From NCBI GenBank assembly GCA_050288705.1, contig JBNKEI010000200.1, positions 1-61,001 on the forward strand: a DNA stretch of 61,001 bases, read 5' to 3'. The notes below the pieces were generated by a model. That model saw only the letters and a list, made by a program, of their open reading frames with translations, was not told the DNA's origin and searched no databases. Below are positions 9,031-18,600 of this stretch, piece by piece (position 1 is the stretch's first letter; every line of letters begins with the position of its first letter). The position numbers and the translations under genes are program-made. The DNA comes from JBNKEI01 sp050288705 (GTDB lineage Bacteria; Myxococcota; Myxococcia; Myxococcales; UBA5297).

Positions 9031-10776
9031 CTAGGGTCGAGACTCAAAAGACTCCTCGCTCAACATGATTACCGGATCGGAAGGTTCTCGCGTGGAAGGA
9101 GGAAAAAAAGATACTTGTTGCATTTGCCAGCGGGCGATTGCCCCTCCTGTCTCGGAACCAAAGACGCTATAAATATAAATATTATTGTTTCCTTCAGGAT
9201 ACTCGGGGGTCCCTTGAGTAGAAACAAGTCCTACATTTCCTATCTTAATACGGTAACGAGCTCTCCCGGGGCAAGGGTCTGATTGTGCTTCTGCGCTTCC
9301 TGCTTGAGGAATAGGAAGCTCCTCAAATTTATAAGTATAGGAGTGCGAACCAATAAAGCTAACATCGCTACTTTTGGGATCGGAATGACGTCGCATTTCA
9401 TCGAGGTTGCTGAATCCGTCATGGTCGGTGTCGCGTGACTGTTCGGGGATTTCCAAATCGGTTCGATAAGCAGCTTCAATAATATCAGGAATCCCATCGC
9501 CATCACTATCGCCCATGCAATCTGATGTACCCAGTAGCCGCTCTTCGCAACTGTTTAGACCGTCCCAATCCGCGTCTATTCCTATTTCACACCCCTTTAC
9601 TTCATCTAGTATCAACGGTTTCATATTCGCGAATGCTTCTACTCCATCGGTCAATCCATCGGAGTCGGAATCGGGATTGGTAGGAATGGTGCCTAGAATC
9701 ATTTCTTCGTCATCAGAAAGGCCGTCACCGTCGGAGTCAACCTTCACATTCCCGGCCAGGGGAAGGGTGCTGCGGTTGAAAGCCAAAAGTGTCTTTAACT
9801 TGAATGGCGTTGTAATATTATTGAAGTTTAGATTCCTTAAGACGTTGGCTAGCTGAGAAACATCGGCAACGATTGGTTGAGTGGCGCCAGCTTGGGCAAT
9901 GGCTTGCATTTGCTGATCCAGTAGTTGGCGCGAGGTGCTATCCAAAACCCGGATGGGAACATAGATTGGCTGCACAGTTACCTGTGCAGCGCTAAACCCG
10001 GAACCCCTGGGATCGTCGGGAGGATTCATGAGACTTTGAATGCGGCGCACTTGTTCCTTGGCATAACATGCCTCGTTGACCCAAGTGGTTTGGCGAGAAG
10101 TGTTATACGGACAGGGTGCGGTGGTAACGCATTCAGGGGTTTCAATATACGATGGGTCGTAGTTAATGCACTCGTAGGCTTCCGGCGATTGGCCGCTAGG
10201 GGCATCGCCGCATTGGGTGCTAATATAGGGCGCACAGCGCCCCCGAGCTGGCTGAAATAGAATTAGCACTACTGAATAACGTGTTCTTTGCCGGGCTCCA
10301 GGGCAGTCGGAAATCATTATTCCTGATAGCAGTGCATGAGCTAGCGAAAGCGGATTAGTTATTGATAGGGGTCCAGCTCGCTGAAAAGCTCGATAAGAAT
10401 TAAGTCCTACTCGTAACGCGTCAGTACTCCCAAAACCTAAGGGCGCATCGATTAGACTGAACGAGAACTGATTGAAGTCGACTAGCGCGTAGCGGTGGGA
10501 GCGGCTAGAGTAACCCTCAGTGGCTTCCGTAATGGCGTTGGCTATCTGGTCGCGCATAGCTACGCTCACGTCTCCTTCTCCGTTTTGGATGGCAAAAACC
10601 ACACGGGAAGGAAAATTTCTGCCAGAGAGCGAAGGAGCGCAAACTACTCCCTCGAAAGAAACGCGATCGGGAAGATTGGCTTCCTGTCCCTCGGAAGAAT
10701 AGAGCGAGGCGTTTGTACAGCTATGAAGAACGAAAACAGCGGCCAATATTGCTAATCTAGTAAAATGATGGGCCAT
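9031..10776 (-). CDS. VWA-like lipoprotein with TSP3 repeats, MIDAS lost (paralogue C)
   Basis: 581 residues. Lipobox LHSC (Cys20). The overall order matches its two downstream neighbours: a short N-terminal strand with one Cys, a VWA-like domain, TSP3 repeats (DSDGDGLSDDEE, DSDSDGLTDG, DADWDGLN, DSDGDGIPD, DTDHDGFSN) and the shared C-terminal beta domain (starting YTYKFEELPI). At the place where the paralogues have DxSxS this protein reads FAIQNGEGDV, with Q64-N-G-E-G68. Both Ser and the first Asp are therefore missing and metal-dependent VWA ligand binding is unlikely. A Cys-rich insert (CAPYISTQC ... CINYDP ... CVTTAPC) replaces the usual mid-domain. It is the promoter-proximal gene of the minus-strand lipoprotein run and divergent from the Glt-like operon. 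Ribosome site ggaagag. Confidence 0.85.
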   Translation of the reverse strand: MAHHFTRLAILAAVFVLHSCTNASLYSSEGQEANLPDRVSFEGVVCAPSLSGRNFPSRVVFAIQNGEGDVSVAMRDQIANAITEATEGYSSRSHRYALVDFNQFSFSLIDAPLGFGSTDALRVGLNSYRAFQRAGPLSITNPLSLAHALLSGIMISDCPGARQRTRYSVVLILFQPARGRCAPYISTQCGDAPSGQSPEAYECINYDPSYIETPECVTTAPCPYNTSRQTTWVNEACYAKEQVRRIQSLMNPPDDPRGSGFSAAQVTVQPIYVPIRVLDSTSRQLLDQQMQAIAQAGATQPIVADVSQLANVLRNLNFNNITTPFKLKTLLAFNRSTLPLAGNVKVDSDGDGLSDDEEMILGTIPTNPDSDSDGLTDGVEAFANMKPLILDEVKGCEIGIDADWDGLNSCEERLLGTSDCMGDSDGDGIPDIIEAAYRTDLEIPEQSRDTDHDGFSNLDEMRRHSDPKSSDVSFIGSHSYTYKFEELPIPQAGSAEAQSDPCPGRARYRIKIGNVGLVSTQGTPEYPEGNNNIYIYSVFGSETGGAIARWQMQQVSFFPPSTREPSDPVIMLSEESFESRP

Positions 10777-11172
10777 TGACTCTTCCGTTTATAACACTAA
10801 TTAAAACAGTTTAGTGCGCGTTGCATGCCTAGCAGTGTAGGTGATCTTTGTGGGAATTTCATAGTCGCTAATGTAAAGAAGCTAGTGATCAATCTAAAAA
10901 GACTACTATTCGATTTTTAGGTCTAATTTCAACTCTTCTGGTTACTAAGGACCACATGATGGCATGTTTGTGCAAATTTTTTGCTGACGAAAGCACTTTA
11001 TTTTGTCATAGAATACTAGTAAGAGAAAGTATGTTTGACAAAATGCCTCTTGTTTTGGCTTACTAATAGGCGGTTTCTTTCTGCTGAGCGAACTTTTTGA
11101 CAAACCTTTGATTTAGGGACTTATAGGGACTGCTTTTAGGGACTTATAGGACTACAAGGGAGGAGAGCGAAA
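10777..11172. promoter_or_regulatory. Divergent promoter region with 16-bp direct repeat
   Basis: This AT-rich 396-bp intergenic region separates the minus-strand VWA lipoprotein run from the plus-strand Glt-like operon. For the plus strand the best promoter is TTGACA at 11097-11102, an 18-bp spacer, and TTATAG at 11121-11126. A second TTGACA is at 11035-11040 with a poor -10 partner. The sequence tttagggacttatagg occurs twice, at 11112-11127 and 11135-11150, exactly 23 bp apart (about two helical turns). The first copy overlaps the candidate -10, so the repeats could be activator or repressor sites. The ribosome site ggaggag at about 11159-11165 serves the GTG at 11173. Promoter assignment is by eye. 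Confidence 0.5.
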
Positions 11173-11532
11173 GTGCGTCGGATAACAATTTTTGTGTTAC
11201 TCTCTTTCTTTGTTGCTACGGGTGGTGAGATTTATGCCAAGCCAAGGGCAAGAGCTAAATCTTCATCACGGATTAAGCGATCGAAGATCAAAGAAGAGCA
11301 AAACAAGAAAGACGATAGTGCCTCAAGCGTTCCTGGTGCCTCTGATGGTGAGATTTCTGTAAAAACCAGGGGTCCAACGCGTATCGATTTTGATGATCGG
11401 CTAATCCAAGGTCAGACAAATAAATCAGGTGCAGTTTATCTTTTTGATCGCAAGGAACTTGAGATTCGTAGCATGGTAAAACAGCGTACCGGGTTTCGTG
11501 ATCAAATCATTAAGGATGTGCTTAAAGAGTGA
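11173..11532 (+). CDS. Small exported protein of the Glt-like cluster
   Basis: 119 residues from a GTG preceded by a strong ggaggag site. The Sec signal peptide is about residues 1-22 (to EIYA), followed by a very basic Lys/Arg/Ser-rich stretch (residues 23-55). The conserved-looking core TRIDFDDRLIQGQTNKSGAV, then YLFDRKELEIRSMVKQRTGF, completes the protein. I associate a core of this kind with small proteins encoded beside FHA/TonB-like Glt components in myxobacteria, but the memory is not firm enough to name it. Its stop overlaps the next gene's start (GTGA), so expression with the FHA protein is coupled. Probable periplasmic accessory of the same complex. Confidence 0.7.
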   Translation: MRRITIFVLLSFFVATGGEIYAKPRARAKSSSRIKRSKIKEEQNKKDDSASSVPGASDGEISVKTRGPTRIDFDDRLIQGQTNKSGAVYLFDRKELEIRSMVKQRTGFRDQIIKDVLKE

Positions 11533-13478
11533 AAACGAGTACAAAAGTGGGCGACGCCTCGGCTCTTCAGGTGGTGATCTTCCGGGACGGGAACCTAATG
11601 GGTTCCGAGGTGTTTTTGCCCGGGGATTACACCGTAGGTTGTGATGCTGATTGCGAGTTGGTGCTTGCCGACGAAAGTGTGGGCGGGTGTCATGCCTTTC
11701 TCACGTTTAGAGATGGAAAAATACTTCTCCAGGGATTGGGCGACTCGAGTATCGCGATAAACGGACAAGCTTCTAGAGAGGCTGAAGTTCGGCCGCTGGA
11801 CGACGTATCTATTGGTCCATTTTTGCTAAAATTCCGCGCTATTGGCCAAAAAAGAACGGGATTGTCCAATGCGCAATCTGCGCGTAGGGAGTTGGTTTCT
11901 AAACGTCCCAGCAATCAAGTTGAAGCAAAAGAAGCACCCTGTGTAAAAATTGTTGAGCAAGAAAAAAAAGAAGTCGTTTCCCGACCGATTCAATCCAAAG
12001 CGCCTACTCGAAGTAAGCCTAAGGAAAAACCAAAACTCACAGTACCAATGCCTGGCGCGGACAGGTTTCCTAAACTGGCTGAAAGGCCTAAATCGGGACA
12101 GCAGCATTTGCCGGCAGCAACGTCCGTAAGCGAGCACAAAAGTTCTATTAAGGGTATTGGAAAGGAAACAGAACCTGCTGGGCCGCAATTGCGTGCACGG
12201 GTTTTTTGGGGCAAAACCGTAGTGGGCCTTTACGGTTTTTCCTTCGGAAGTCAAGTTAGTGGTGGAGCTTCTGAGCGAAATAGTATTCCTCTATATCATT
12301 CCAGTTTTCCTACTAGATTCACTTTGGCTAAAAGTTTTAAAAATTCGGGCAATCAGGCATGGGAGATACGTGTACCGCGCGGGATTAGCGCATATCGTTT
12401 TGATTCTGCTGGTTGGAAACAAGCTCAAGGTAACGTCAAGAAAAAGGTGGTTTGTATTCGCTTGGAGCCAGGCCAGCTTTTGCGCATTGGAGATGCGTCC
12501 TATTCGCTGGAGCTACGCAGCGAAAAGGTGCAACTAGTTCCTAAGAGAGAAATTCGCGATTGGGTGCGCTCAGAAGCCTTTTTTTCGGTTGGACTTGCGT
12601 TGGGTTTTGGTATTCTCCTCACGCTTGCGATTTGGTTAATGCCGTTACCCAAAGAGCAGTCTGATTTCAATCCGCGTCAGCTTCAGGCGGTGCGAGCTGT
12701 GCTGAGACCCCCGGAAAAGAAAAAAGTCATCCCAAAAAAGGAAGAAAAGAAGGAAGAAAAAGTCGAGAAAAAGAAGGAAGAGAAAAAAGAACCTCGCAAA
12801 AAAGTGCGTAAAAAAGTAGCAAACTCGCAGAAGCCTGCGGAAGTAAAAAAGGCATTGAGAGCGGTTAAAAAATTGACAAGCGTACCTGCTGTAGAGAGTC
12901 TATTAAAAGCTACTTCTAAAATTGGGCAAGGTCCGGCGGGTTCTGGCAACAAGGGAAAAGGGTACAAGCTTTCGCCGCTTATCGGAAAGCCGCCCATTGC
13001 CATGGCCGGGATTGGTTTTGGAAAAGGTAAGGGAGGGTTCGGTGCTGCTACCAAAGGGGTTCGCGGGATGGGCGGGGGAGGCGTAGGAATTGGGACGTTT
13101 TCTGCTGGCAAGGTAGGAAAACGTAAAGTTGCAGGAAGGGTTTCCGCTCCGCCATCACGGTTTAAACGGCGTGGCGGCGGAGGAAGTCTAGCTCGGGATT
13201 TAATTGCCAAGGTGATCAATAATCACTTGGGGGAAGTTCAAGCCTGTTATGAAAGAGCGCTTTTGAAAGAATCAGGGCTTTCCGGTCAGCTAGTCTTTGA
13301 ATGGACAATTGATACCTCTGGTCGTGTATCGGCTATAAAGGTAACCAGAGCAACGTTGAGAAGTGCTAGCGTCCAGAACTGTATTGTGAGTAGTTTAGCA
13401 AGATGGGTGTTTCCTAAACCCTCTGGAGGAAATGTGGTAGTTTCCTATCCGTTCATGTTCCAGAGCGTTGGTTTCTAG
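11529..13478 (+). CDS. FHA / transmembrane / TonB-like protein with AgmX/PglI C-terminal domain (GltG-like)
   Basis: 649 residues. Residues 14-105 are an FHA domain in degenerate form: TVGCDADCELVLAD stands where GR would be, GGCH where SxxH would be, and the Asn of INGQ is kept. Residues 220-335 form a second beta-rich cytoplasmic domain. One transmembrane helix (about 348-371, SVGLALGFGILLTLAIWLMP) is followed by a Lys/Glu/Pro-rich periplasm-spanning segment (about 394-437) and a Gly-rich linker. The C-terminal domain (about 553-649) is a TonB/AgmX/PglI type: LIAKVINNHLGEVQACYERA ... LVFEWTIDTSGRVSAIKV ... VFPKPSGG. Known family role: in Myxococcus, GltG/GltJ-type proteins transmit force from an inner-membrane TolQR-like motor to outer-membrane parts of the gliding (Glt) or spore-coat (Nfs) machine. 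No motor genes are in this window. The GTG start overlaps the previous stop. Confidence 0.85.
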   Translation: MKTSTKVGDASALQVVIFRDGNLMGSEVFLPGDYTVGCDADCELVLADESVGGCHAFLTFRDGKILLQGLGDSSIAINGQASREAEVRPLDDVSIGPFLLKFRAIGQKRTGLSNAQSARRELVSKRPSNQVEAKEAPCVKIVEQEKKEVVSRPIQSKAPTRSKPKEKPKLTVPMPGADRFPKLAERPKSGQQHLPAATSVSEHKSSIKGIGKETEPAGPQLRARVFWGKTVVGLYGFSFGSQVSGGASERNSIPLYHSSFPTRFTLAKSFKNSGNQAWEIRVPRGISAYRFDSAGWKQAQGNVKKKVVCIRLEPGQLLRIGDASYSLELRSEKVQLVPKREIRDWVRSEAFFSVGLALGFGILLTLAIWLMPLPKEQSDFNPRQLQAVRAVLRPPEKKKVIPKKEEKKEEKVEKKKEEKKEPRKKVRKKVANSQKPAEVKKALRAVKKLTSVPAVESLLKATSKIGQGPAGSGNKGKGYKLSPLIGKPPIAMAGIGFGKGKGGFGAATKGVRGMGGGGVGIGTFSAGKVGKRKVAGRVSAPPSRFKRRGGGGSLARDLIAKVINNHLGEVQACYERALLKESGLSGQLVFEWTIDTSGRVSAIKVTRATLRSASVQNCIVSSLARWVFPKPSGGNVVVSYPFMFQSVGF

Positions 13479-13493
13479 CTGAGCGAGGTTCCT

Positions 13494-14129
13494 TTGAAAG
13501 TGAGAACAATAGTTGCGATGGGAATGGCCTTGCTTGTCGCTCTTCCTACTCTAGCCTTGGAGGCAGAAGAGCCAGAAAAATTAGCGGCCGTACAAAAGAG
13601 AAAATTTCGGCTCGATCATGAGATTTTTGCAGCCGCAGTTTATCAACCCTTGGACGCATTCTATAAGGGACTTTGCCCTGAAGTGAGTTATACTGCTCAC
13701 TTTAGTGATCTGATTGGGTGGGAAGTAATTCGCGGAACATATAGTTTCAACTTTGAAACCAAGCTTCGAGAGCAGCTACGAAAAGATTTTGGGGTATCAC
13801 CTACAAAATTCGATAAGCTGCAATGGATGATGGGGACAGCCGCAGTTTTGAAACCAATGTATGGAAAGCATTCGTTTCTAAATTATGGTGTTCTGCACGC
13901 GGAGCTTTATTTCTTGTTAGGAGCGTCTCTGGGTAAATTTGAACTTGGAAAAGCTGATTCAAATTCCTATAAACCGGGCCCACAAGCCGGGGCTGGATTG
14001 CGTTTTTTTGTTACTAATTCTGTTTCAGTACGTGCAGAAGGCAGATATCATTACTTAATCTCGCGAGAATCTACTCAGGTTGTCGACGTATCCTTGGGGT
14101 TAGCCGTTAATCTGGGCGGAGCGGACTAA
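13494..14129 (+). CDS. Outer-membrane beta-barrel protein of the Glt-like cluster
   Basis: 211 residues. Signal peptide about 1-22 (VALPTLALEA), then alternating amphipathic strands, typical of the small 'OMP beta-barrel' family found in myxobacterial motility and envelope clusters. Aromatic girdle residues and Gly-rich turns are visible (TYSFNFETKLREQL ... NYGVLHAELYFLLGASLGKF ... GAGLRFFVTNSVSVRAEGRY), with a final VSLGLAVNLG strand. The start taken is TTG 13494, because gagcgagg lies at a good distance; GTG 13500 is the alternative. It lies 15 bp after the FHA protein gene and 5 bp before the TPR gene. Probable outer-membrane anchor or pore of the complex. Confidence 0.75.
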   Translation: MKVRTIVAMGMALLVALPTLALEAEEPEKLAAVQKRKFRLDHEIFAAAVYQPLDAFYKGLCPEVSYTAHFSDLIGWEVIRGTYSFNFETKLREQLRKDFGVSPTKFDKLQWMMGTAAVLKPMYGKHSFLNYGVLHAELYFLLGASLGKFELGKADSNSYKPGPQAGAGLRFFVTNSVSVRAEGRYHYLISRESTQVVDVSLGLAVNLGGAD

Positions 14130-14134
14130 GCATT

Positions 14135-15691
14135 ATGATTAATATTCCCTGTGCTATGTGTGCGATTTTGGTTGCATTGGCATCCGCGTCCACAGAAAAT
14201 GCTGATTCCTCGACGGCTGAGAACCGACCTAAATCTTCTGGGAGAGCCGAAGAAAATCAGTCAAAGAATAGTCAAGGTGTTTCTTCGCCTTCTAAAGAAT
14301 CTCCAATGCCGGCTCGAGCGGAGTGGTTTGATGAGGCATTAAAGCTTCACTACGAAAAAGAATATCGAGATGCGGCTGCACAATTTTACGCTTTTCTAAA
14401 TGGCTCGCCGCGAACGGCAGATAACTATGAATGGGCACAATTTTTTCTAGGTGAAGATTTAGCCAGTTTAGGTTTTTCCCACGCCGCCGTAGTCTATTGG
14501 GCTAATGTGGCCAAAACCAGGGCGCGGGCGGAAGTTTTTCCGGAAGCGCTTGCGTCATTGGAAAAACTTACCTCGAAGACGCCATATGATAAGGAATTGA
14601 TTGAACGAGAAGTTTTATACAATACCGACTTTGGTCCGGTTTCAACAGCAATTTCTGATTATATACAGTTTTATAAAGGCTTGATCGCTCTAAAAGATGG
14701 AGATTTACGCTGGTCAAAAGCCCATTTTAAGAAACTGCATAGTAACAGCGTTTATTATGCTCGGGCGAAGTTGATTCAGGCTGTGGAGAAGATGACTAGA
14801 GGGAAAGATGTTGAAGGTGCGTTGGTTGATTTCGAAGCTTTGGCGGGCGACAAACAGGCTCCACGAGAAGTTCGTAATGAAGCGCGAATTGCTGCTGCAC
14901 GTCTTTATTTTGAGCGGTCGGAATTCGACAAAACGCATTTGCTTTACGATGGTGTAGAGCTACCCGAGCTTGATCCGGGCAGAGGTCAAATATATTTAGA
15001 AAAAGCGTGGACCTATTACCGTAAAGGAGATGCGTCTCAAGCAATGGGGCTTTTGTTAGCTTTGGATGCGCCAAGCTTTCGAGATCTTTTCCTACCGGAG
15101 AAGTATATTTTGCAATCGCTTATATATAAGGATAGATGCCATTATTTGCCAGCTAAGCGAGCTGCTCGCGGCTTTTTGCGGCGCTACAAGTCTGCCTTGG
15201 TGTTGATTCATGAGCGAGGAAATTTGAAAGATGATTCTCGGCTTATTCGGGCGGCGTTGGAACAAAGCTCAAGTCTTAAAGAGGCAGGCGAGTTTTTAGA
15301 GCAGTTGGGAAAAGAGCGAGATAAGGTTGATCAATATGCCAGTCGGTTTGAAGCATCTGGACTGACCAGACACCTGAGAGGATTGTATGACCGAGCAATT
15401 GCTGAAGCCACGCGTCAGCGTGAATCCACACTTAGGCGAGCGCTGGTCGATACGGCCGATCGTTTGCTGAGAGATGAAGAGCAAGTAAGATTACTCGAAT
15501 ATGAAATTGGTCTCGATCTTTACAAGCGGGTGCGCAAGGGTGGGGCCAATACTATTGCTAAGGCAAAAGATCCCGAAGTTCAGCCTGACGATGTTCTTTA
15601 TCTTTTTGATGGTGAATACTGGAACGATGAATTAAAAGACTACCGACTTTTTCTGCCTAGTCGGTGTGCGGCTGTGGAGGCCGACAAATGA
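14135..15691 (+). CDS. Periplasmic TPR protein of the Glt-like cluster
   Basis: 518 residues. A short N-terminal export signal (MINIPCAMCAILVALASAS) is followed by a Ser/Lys/Glu-rich linker (about 20-60), then helical TPR-like repeats to about residue 400 (for example EWFDEALKLHYEKEYRDAAA and WAQFFLGEDLASLGFSHAAV). The C-terminal 100 residues are a long helix plus a short tail (DDVLYLFDGEYWNDELKDYR). TPR proteins of this kind (GltE/GltD type) scaffold the periplasmic part of Glt machines. This gene's stop TGA overlaps the next gene's ATG at 15688 (ATGA), showing tight coupling. I assign no symbol because one-to-one orthology cannot be judged. Confidence 0.75.
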   Translation: MINIPCAMCAILVALASASTENADSSTAENRPKSSGRAEENQSKNSQGVSSPSKESPMPARAEWFDEALKLHYEKEYRDAAAQFYAFLNGSPRTADNYEWAQFFLGEDLASLGFSHAAVVYWANVAKTRARAEVFPEALASLEKLTSKTPYDKELIEREVLYNTDFGPVSTAISDYIQFYKGLIALKDGDLRWSKAHFKKLHSNSVYYARAKLIQAVEKMTRGKDVEGALVDFEALAGDKQAPREVRNEARIAAARLYFERSEFDKTHLLYDGVELPELDPGRGQIYLEKAWTYYRKGDASQAMGLLLALDAPSFRDLFLPEKYILQSLIYKDRCHYLPAKRAARGFLRRYKSALVLIHERGNLKDDSRLIRAALEQSSSLKEAGEFLEQLGKERDKVDQYASRFEASGLTRHLRGLYDRAIAEATRQRESTLRRALVDTADRLLRDEEQVRLLEYEIGLDLYKRVRKGGANTIAKAKDPEVQPDDVLYLFDGEYWNDELKDYRLFLPSRCAAVEADK

Positions 15692-18600
15692 GATGCCTGC
15701 CTTCCAGAGGATACTTGCTACCCTGTATAGTTGCGGCGTTGGTTCTGCTCTGTATGCCTTATTGCGCATCGGCTCCTGATGTACCGAGATACAGTCTCTA
15801 CAACAGATCGTCCGAGCGCACTGAGTTGATAGCCAAACTTCGAAGGGACATTATTAAAGTTGATCGCGCAATTGGAGTTACTGACAAGTTAATTGCGGCG
15901 AGCCGGGCTGCGCCGTACCTTCCTGATTTGGTTTTTCGTCAGGCTGAATTATATGTAGAAAAAAGCCGTTATCGTTTTCATCTAGAAGCAGAGCTGAATA
16001 CAGATGCCCACAAAGGTGGTTCTTTAGTTGTTCCTGATGTAACCTTGTTAAAGCAGAAAGCCATCAGTTTGTATGAAAGAATTCTCCGCGAATTTCCTGA
16101 TTACAAAGAAAATGACAAGGTTAGGTTTTTCGCTGCTCACGAATACCGAGAGCTGGGCGAATACGACAAAGCATTGGAAATGTATCAGGAGTTGGCGGAC
16201 AAAAATGCCCAAAGCCCTCTTGCGTCAGAGGCCCTGTTGATCATTGCTGATTACCATTTTGATAAATCAAAATTGGATGAGGCAGAAAAATACTATTTAA
16301 AAATATTAAAAAACCCAGCATCTCCTGCACATAACCTTGCGCAGTACAAAATGGGATGGGTCTGGATTAACCGAGGGAAGCATTCCGAAGCTGCGAGGTA
16401 CTTCGAAGCTGCTGCTCGCTCTCCTATAAAAGAAGGATCGAGCGCTAAAGCCTTGCAGGTTAAAGCGTTGGCGCTGAGTGATCTGGTTTACTCCTATACC
16501 GAAAGTCGTCCAGCAAAAGGGGCTATCAAGTTTTTTGAAGAACTATGTGACAATGCGACCTCGTTGGAGATTGTTTTAGAGAAGCTAGGTAATCGATACT
16601 TTATAAAACAGCAATTTCAAGATGCGGCGCCTGCCTATCGGCGCCTTTTAGTGATGAGTCGCGATTTTGAGAGAGATCCTGAACGTGCAACTAGACTGTA
16701 CGAAACAATCAAGGCGAGCAAGGGAGCGGTAATCCCTCGGTCGGATGATGTAAAGGCTATTGTGCGCGTGGCTGCGCGCGCAAGAGTTGACGGTCGTATG
16801 AGTGAGAAAGACCGGGTTGATCTTTTAGGCGATCTGGAAGCCTATTCACGAGATCTGGCAACCATGCTTCAAATGCACGCACAAAAAGCCCAAAAACGTT
16901 TTCCGTCTTCCTTCAATGGAAACAGGAATCAGAGTTTAGACAAGCCCAGCAAAAATGAGCAAAGGGTAATGTCGATGTTTAGTGAGGCCGCTGATGCTTA
17001 CGAGGCCTATTTAGATTTGTTTAGAAATGAGAAATATCGACTCGCAATGATGAAAAATCGTGCAGAATCCTTGTTTAACGCTAGACGCTTTGCCGAGGCT
17101 GGTCGCCAGTACGAGGAAGTAGCAAAAAGGGTAAAGGGCAATGCCCAGGAAGAAGCGCTTTACTCAACATTGGTTTCTTGGCAAAATGCACTCCAAAATC
17201 CTGATGAGTTAAGCTATTTCGATCGCGTGGATTCCAGAAGCGGAATACGTCTAGTAGGGTCTTTTTATGTAAAGAATTTTCCAAGAAACAAACACGTGGC
17301 AAAGGTCAAGTTTAATATTGCTCGTGCTTATTACGATGACGGAATGTTTAGTGAGGCTGGTAGCTTGTTTACCTCCTTTGCTGTGGAGCATCCCCGAGAT
17401 TCTGACGCCGTGATAGCCGCTGATCTGGCGCTGGATGCTTTCCACAGCATGAAGGATTTTAAAGGAATGATGGATGCTGGTTCTCGATTGACTAGAGCGG
17501 CGCTTCCGGATTCAAAAAAGGCTGAGATAAAAAAGATAATTGCTGCTGCTAAAACTGAAGAGCTATCCGAAGTAGTGATCGCATCCGATATCGGAAGTGA
17601 AGACACGATAACTCGGCTAATGAAAATTGCTGACGATCCCTCTAGAGCGGCCACTGATGTAGCCGAAAGGGCTTTGACAAACGCTTTTAGCCATGCTGTG
17701 GCCAAAAGAGATTTACGTCAAATTAGAGAAATTGCTCAGAAAGTATTTAATCGTTACCCCAGAACATCAACTGCTGCCAATGCGGTTTTAACATTGGGAC
17801 GCTTTGCGACCGAGATGGGCGATTTTGATACTGCCGCTCAGTATTTTGAGTCGATGAACGATAGCTTTCCAGGAGATCCCAAGGCATTGGAAGCACTAGA
17901 AACCGCAGGCACCTTGCGCATGATGCTCGGGGATCTGGATCGTGCGGTTGTAGATTTCGAGAAGGTTGCTGCTGCTACGAGGCAGGCTGGTGCGTACGCT
18001 AAGGTTGCCGAAGCGCGTCTTGCTACCGGAAATCTGCAAGGCGCTGAGAACGCAGCCCGAGCTGCTCTTAAGGTAGATGCGAGCAATGCCAAGGCCGCGG
18101 CAGTTCTAGGAAAGTCGTTGCTTAAGCAGGGTAAAGCGGCACAAGCTGAAGAGCAAATTGTTGCGGTGGGAAGGGCTTTGCAGAACAGCGCAGTCTCTGA
18201 TCCTCAAGGGCTTGCCGAAGTATATTTTTTGTGGGGCGAAGCGGCGTTTCGCCAATTCCAGAAGACCAGCGATGTAGAGGCGCGAGCAGAAATCTTTTCG
18301 AGGTTACAGCAAGCATATACCAGTGCCGCGCAGATGGGAGGAGATTGGGCAATCGCTGGTATGTACCGCCTTGGCCAGGCGTTGAGCATTCTTAGTGGAG
18401 CTTTGTCATCTATGCCTGAGCCGGCCGGGTTAAGCGATGGGCAAAAAGCAGAGCTTAGAGCTACTTTGAAAAAGCAATCGGATGAATTGAAGAAAGGTTC
18501 GGAAGAGGCATTTCAAACATGTGCAAAAAAAGCTAGGGAGTTAGAAGTTTATACTCCCTTTGCGCGAGGATGTATTACGCGACAAAGAGATGTCAATTTG

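Noticed and set aside
5500..9800. Repeated DNA words (for example tcgccatc / gtcgccgtcg) as a possible DNA repeat array
   Set aside because: They are the coding echo of DSDGDG calcium repeats in the three TSP3 proteins, not an independent array; no CRISPR-like spacing.
12683..13219. Pro/Phe-rich minus-strand frame of 178 codons inside the FHA protein gene
   Set aside because: It is the antisense of the Lys/Glu and Gly-rich linker of the FHA protein; no start site or family signature.
15664..15687. GTG start that would add eight residues to the large TPR protein
   Set aside because: It lies inside the upstream gene with no ribosome site; ATG 15688 has gtggagg and the usual ATGA overlap.
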